A DNA stretch of 49,364 bases, from IMG/VR virus record IMGVR_UViG_3300030101_001814, positions 1 through 49,364 of that record; one strand, given 5' to 3'. Positions 47,407 to 49,364 of the stretch are shown in pieces. Numbering within the stretch: the first letter of the stretch is position 1; the number at the start of each line of letters is the position of its first letter. The DNA comes from a virus. Made by a program: the position numbers and the translations under genes. Below the pieces are notes generated by a model. It was not told the origin of the DNA, ran no database searches, and was given only the letters and a program-made list of their open reading frames with translations.

Positions 47407-48395
47407 TATCTATCCTTTTTAAGTTCGTTTACTTGTTCTTGTAAATCCTTAACACATTCAATTAACAAGCTACAAATTCTTTCATAACGAACTGCTTTTG
47501 TTCCATCGTCTCGTGTACCTACTAATTCAGGTAAAACTTTTTCTACTTGTTGAGCAATTACACCCACTTCTTTTTCTTCCCCTAAGTGGTCGTATTTATC
47601 TTGTGCCTCTTGTGTCCAATTATAATATACACCATTTAATTCCATAACTTTATCTATAGGATTAGGGATATTTTCAATATTTGTTTTTAAAGTTTTATCA
47701 GAAGTATAGAACGCTGTAATATCACCTGTTGCTGTTAATGCACCTGTGACTGCAACACCACCAGATGTGGTTTCAAATTTAGTTACATTGTTATGAAATA
47801 ATCTTACTGTTCCATCTTCAGCACCAAACATTATATTTTCATCACCTGCTGAGTTCATAACTTTAAAATCATCTGCGAGAATATTTATATTTCCTGTTCC
47901 GCCATCTTTAATAATAGAGTTACTTCCATCATGGTAAATCTCTAGGTCATTTCCTGTACCAAATCTTGCTTTAACATTGTCATTGAAATCAACTGAACCG
48001 TTTTTAATACTAAACTGGTCAGTGCCACCTACTTTTACATCTATTTGGTCATCTGTATCTGCTGTGATACTTGTGTCACCATCAACATCTAAGATTAACT
48101 CTGCACCATTGATATCTGTATTCATTGGTCCACCCACTGCACCAGATATTTCTACAATAAAGATTGATGCTCCGCTAGCAGGTGCTGTAGTAAATGTAAT
48201 CTGTGTTCCGCCTGTAGCTAGTGTGTAGTCTGTTCCGGGTTTTTGTATAACACCATCATGAGATACTAGTAATTGTGCTGCTGCACCTACCTGTGTTCCT
48301 AAACTAAATGTTGTGTTAGAACCATTGTAAGTATTACCACTTGTGTCTAAGACACTAAAGGTTCCATTTTTAATTGATTGTCCTATGTATGCCAT
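47406..48395 (-). CDS. Tail fiber with S74-type chaperone domain
   Basis: A 329-residue protein. The N-terminal 170 residues are short-stranded fiber (GNTYNGSNTTFSLGTQVGAA, then DINGAELILDVDGDTSITAD). The C-terminal part has DKTLKTNIENIPNPIDKVME and EKEVGVIAQQVEKVLPELVG, the intramolecular chaperone/S74 peptidase domain that trims itself after trimer folding. The Ser/Lys pair lies around ADDFYTSDKTLKTNI. It ends in coiled coil (CVKDLQEQVNELKKDR). Confidence 0.8.
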   Translation of the reverse strand: MAYIGQSIKNGTFSVLDTSGNTYNGSNTTFSLGTQVGAAAQLLVSHDGVIQKPGTDYTLATGGTQITFTTAPASGASIFIVEISGAVGGPMNTDINGAELILDVDGDTSITADTDDQIDVKVGGTDQFSIKNGSVDFNDNVKARFGTGNDLEIYHDGSNSIIKDGGTGNINILADDFKVMNSAGDENIMFGAEDGTVRLFHNNVTKFETTSGGVAVTGALTATGDITAFYTSDKTLKTNIENIPNPIDKVMELNGVYYNWTQEAQDKYDHLGEEKEVGVIAQQVEKVLPELVGTRDDGTKAVRYERICSLLIECVKDLQEQVNELKKDR

Positions 48396-48397
48396 AC

Positions 48398-48733
48398 TTA
48401 CTCCTTGGTATATTTATCCTTTACTGCTTTTATAGTTTTTGCAAAATCACCATTTGTAGTAACTGTACCTGCTACAATATCTTTATATAACAAATCAAAT
48501 TGTTCTGCTAATTTTGGGTACTCTGCTCTACGCTTAGATTTATAGCTGTCATTTTCTAAATCCCATGCGTCTTGTAACGCTTTCAATCCATTTGTACAAT
48601 CTGCCTCTGTTGGCTTAGAGCCACCATCATGAACTATAAGATTTGCATATATTTTATTTTTTGAATCAGACCAACCAAACCATTGTCCTGTTCTTACTGT
48701 TACTAAATAATCTTCTATATGTGTTGGTCTCAT
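48398..48733 (-). CDS. XkdW-like fiber-assembly protein
   Basis: A 111-residue protein. KSKRRAEYPKLAEQFDLLYK and AKTIKAVKDKYTKE at the end match the XkdW-type pattern (AEYPKLxEQ-DLLYxD...IKAVKxK) of phage fiber proteins. The first half (EDYLVTVRTGQWFGWSDSKN) has no motif. The partial gene at 49295 has the same end, so it is a repeated cassette. Lies just upstream of the S74 fiber. Confidence 0.68.
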   Translation of the reverse strand: MRPTHIEDYLVTVRTGQWFGWSDSKNKIYANLIVHDGGSKPTEADCTNGLKALQDAWDLENDSYKSKRRAEYPKLAEQFDLLYKDIVAGTVTTNGDFAKTIKAVKDKYTKE

Positions 48734-48734
48734 T

Positions 48735-49286
48735 CTATGTATCTCCTAATCTTGTAAATGTAAAATATGTAGCATTATAACCTGAATTACCTAATACTAG
48801 TACATTAGCTGTACTTGCAAGAAAATCAAATTTGCATTTATGAGTAGATGTATTTGTGACATCAAAAAGACATTGACCAAATGTATTTCCTTCTGGGCTA
48901 CCACTAGAAATACCTTGAACATTAAGAGAAGATTGTGTTCTAGTAGTGTAAGTAGAATTATCTGTGGTTGTTCTAATAAATCCCTCAAAATAAGCAAAAT
49001 CAGCATCATCATAAGCAAAGAAATTTGCTGTTATTAAATAAATTCCTGTACTTGGAAAAGTAAATATCCCACTGCTCTGTGACATCCCCGAGCCAAGAAC
49101 ACCATAACCTGTAGAATCATCTCTTTCTAAATTTGATTCTATAGTTCTAAGACTTGTTCCTGCTGTAGTGGTAAATTGTGTAGTTAGTCTCCATGTGTCA
49201 GACATTGTTATTCCGACACCAGATGTTTTTGCAGAGGTCACTGCATCATCTGATATACCACCTGTTGCTATCTGTGTCTTACTCAT
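48735..49286 (-). CDS. Tail-fiber tip with C1q-like jelly roll
   Basis: A 183-residue protein. The N-terminus (IATGGISDDAVTSAKTSGVG) is the marine fiber attachment end, and FPSTGIYLITANFFAYDDAD, then KCKFDFLASTANVLVLGNSG give a C1q/TNF-like sandwich. It would be the head of a fiber that binds host surface. 1 base from its neighbour. Confidence 0.7.
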   Translation of the reverse strand: MSKTQIATGGISDDAVTSAKTSGVGITMSDTWRLTTQFTTTAGTSLRTIESNLERDDSTGYGVLGSGMSQSSGIFTFPSTGIYLITANFFAYDDADFAYFEGFIRTTTDNSTYTTRTQSSLNVQGISSGSPEGNTFGQCLFDVTNTSTHKCKFDFLASTANVLVLGNSGYNATYFTFTRLGDT

Positions 49287-49294
49287 CTATCCTC

Positions 49295-49364
49295 CTATGT
49301 CTTACTGTGTTTATCCTTCACAGCTTTTATTGTTGCTTTCCATCCATCTATTCCGTTATGATAC
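49295..49364 (-). CDS. C-terminus of a second XkdW-like protein (cut by window edge)
   Basis: Twenty-two residues are visible, YHNGIDGWKATIKAVKDK then HSKT and TAG. The end is nearly the same as that of 48398-48733 (TIKAVKDKYTKE). The gene starts beyond the right edge. Shows that the fiber cassette is repeated. Confidence 0.65.
   Translation of the reverse strand, partial: YHNGIDGWKATIKAVKDKHSKT

Noticed and set aside
1-49364. Complete circular genome
   Set aside because: Joining the right end to the left end puts a stop two codons after the first 15 codons of the left partial gene. Both ends cut genes. The layout still fits a permuted genome with one late region.
1-49364. CRISPR array, integrase or insertion sequence
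   Set aside because: No evenly spaced direct repeats, no tyrosine or serine integrase, no transposase was seen. The only tidy long repeat is the 27-base promoter core.

Overview
The window is most of the genome of a lytic, tailed double-stranded DNA phage with podovirus-type genes, probably marine. It is AT-rich and almost wholly coding. It has tail tubular A- and B-like genes, a large portal, a 305-residue capsid protein, a family-A DNA polymerase with a separate primase and helicase, and many small proteins of the kind seen in marine phages. The polymerase carries two CxxC pairs in CxxCxGxG-like settings between its exonuclease and polymerase parts. A partial DnaJ central domain of this sort was described for the SAR116 phage HMO-2011, so I place the window near the HMO-2011-type group by inference. 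The host is probably a marine alphaproteobacterium, which I cannot confirm. I see no integrase, repressor, phage RNA polymerase or CRISPR array.

Layout. Positions 1 to 19.5 kb (minus strand) hold late genes, read right to left: a block of small, mostly basic proteins, an aminoacyl-tRNA-protein-transferase-like enzyme, an Hsp20 chaperone, terminase small and large subunits, an HExxH protein, portal, scaffold, major capsid protein, a frame-broken head protein, tail tubes A and B, and a long tail fiber. Positions 19.5 to 20.3 kb are non-coding: a divergent promoter pair, DnaA-box-like sites, two C7 tracts and dyads, which together make a candidate replication origin. Positions 20.3 to 33.9 kb (plus strand) hold early and middle genes: first many tiny proteins, a GP88-like protein and a tRNA-Cys, then primase, helicase, DNA polymerase, a probable ssDNA-binding protein, a Fe-S RecB-type nuclease and a resolvase-like nuclease. 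Inside this region, at 25.07 to 25.42 kb, sits a minus-strand mini-operon of 57- and 20-residue genes. Its promoter shares 27 identical bases with the late promoter. Positions 33.8 to 49.4 kb (minus strand) hold endolysin, a holin-like protein, large internal virion proteins, secreted or membrane proteins, and tail-fiber cassettes.

If the molecule is circular or circularly permuted, the two minus-strand blocks would form one continuous late region starting at the 19.6 kb promoter. The two window ends do not join into one reading frame, so the window is not shown to be a complete circle.

Translation is strongly coupled. Stop-start overlaps (TAATG, ATGA, TAGTG, TTGA) are the rule, and several starts are TTG or GTG. 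Many real genes are shorter than 60 codons and were found here by reading frames, ribosome-binding sites and overlaps. The most interesting items are the antisense mini-operon with the shared promoter, a 64-residue gene overprinted inside the portal gene, a 12-residue four-cysteine micro-ORF, the frame break in the head protein, the transferase-like gene, and the origin/promoter region.
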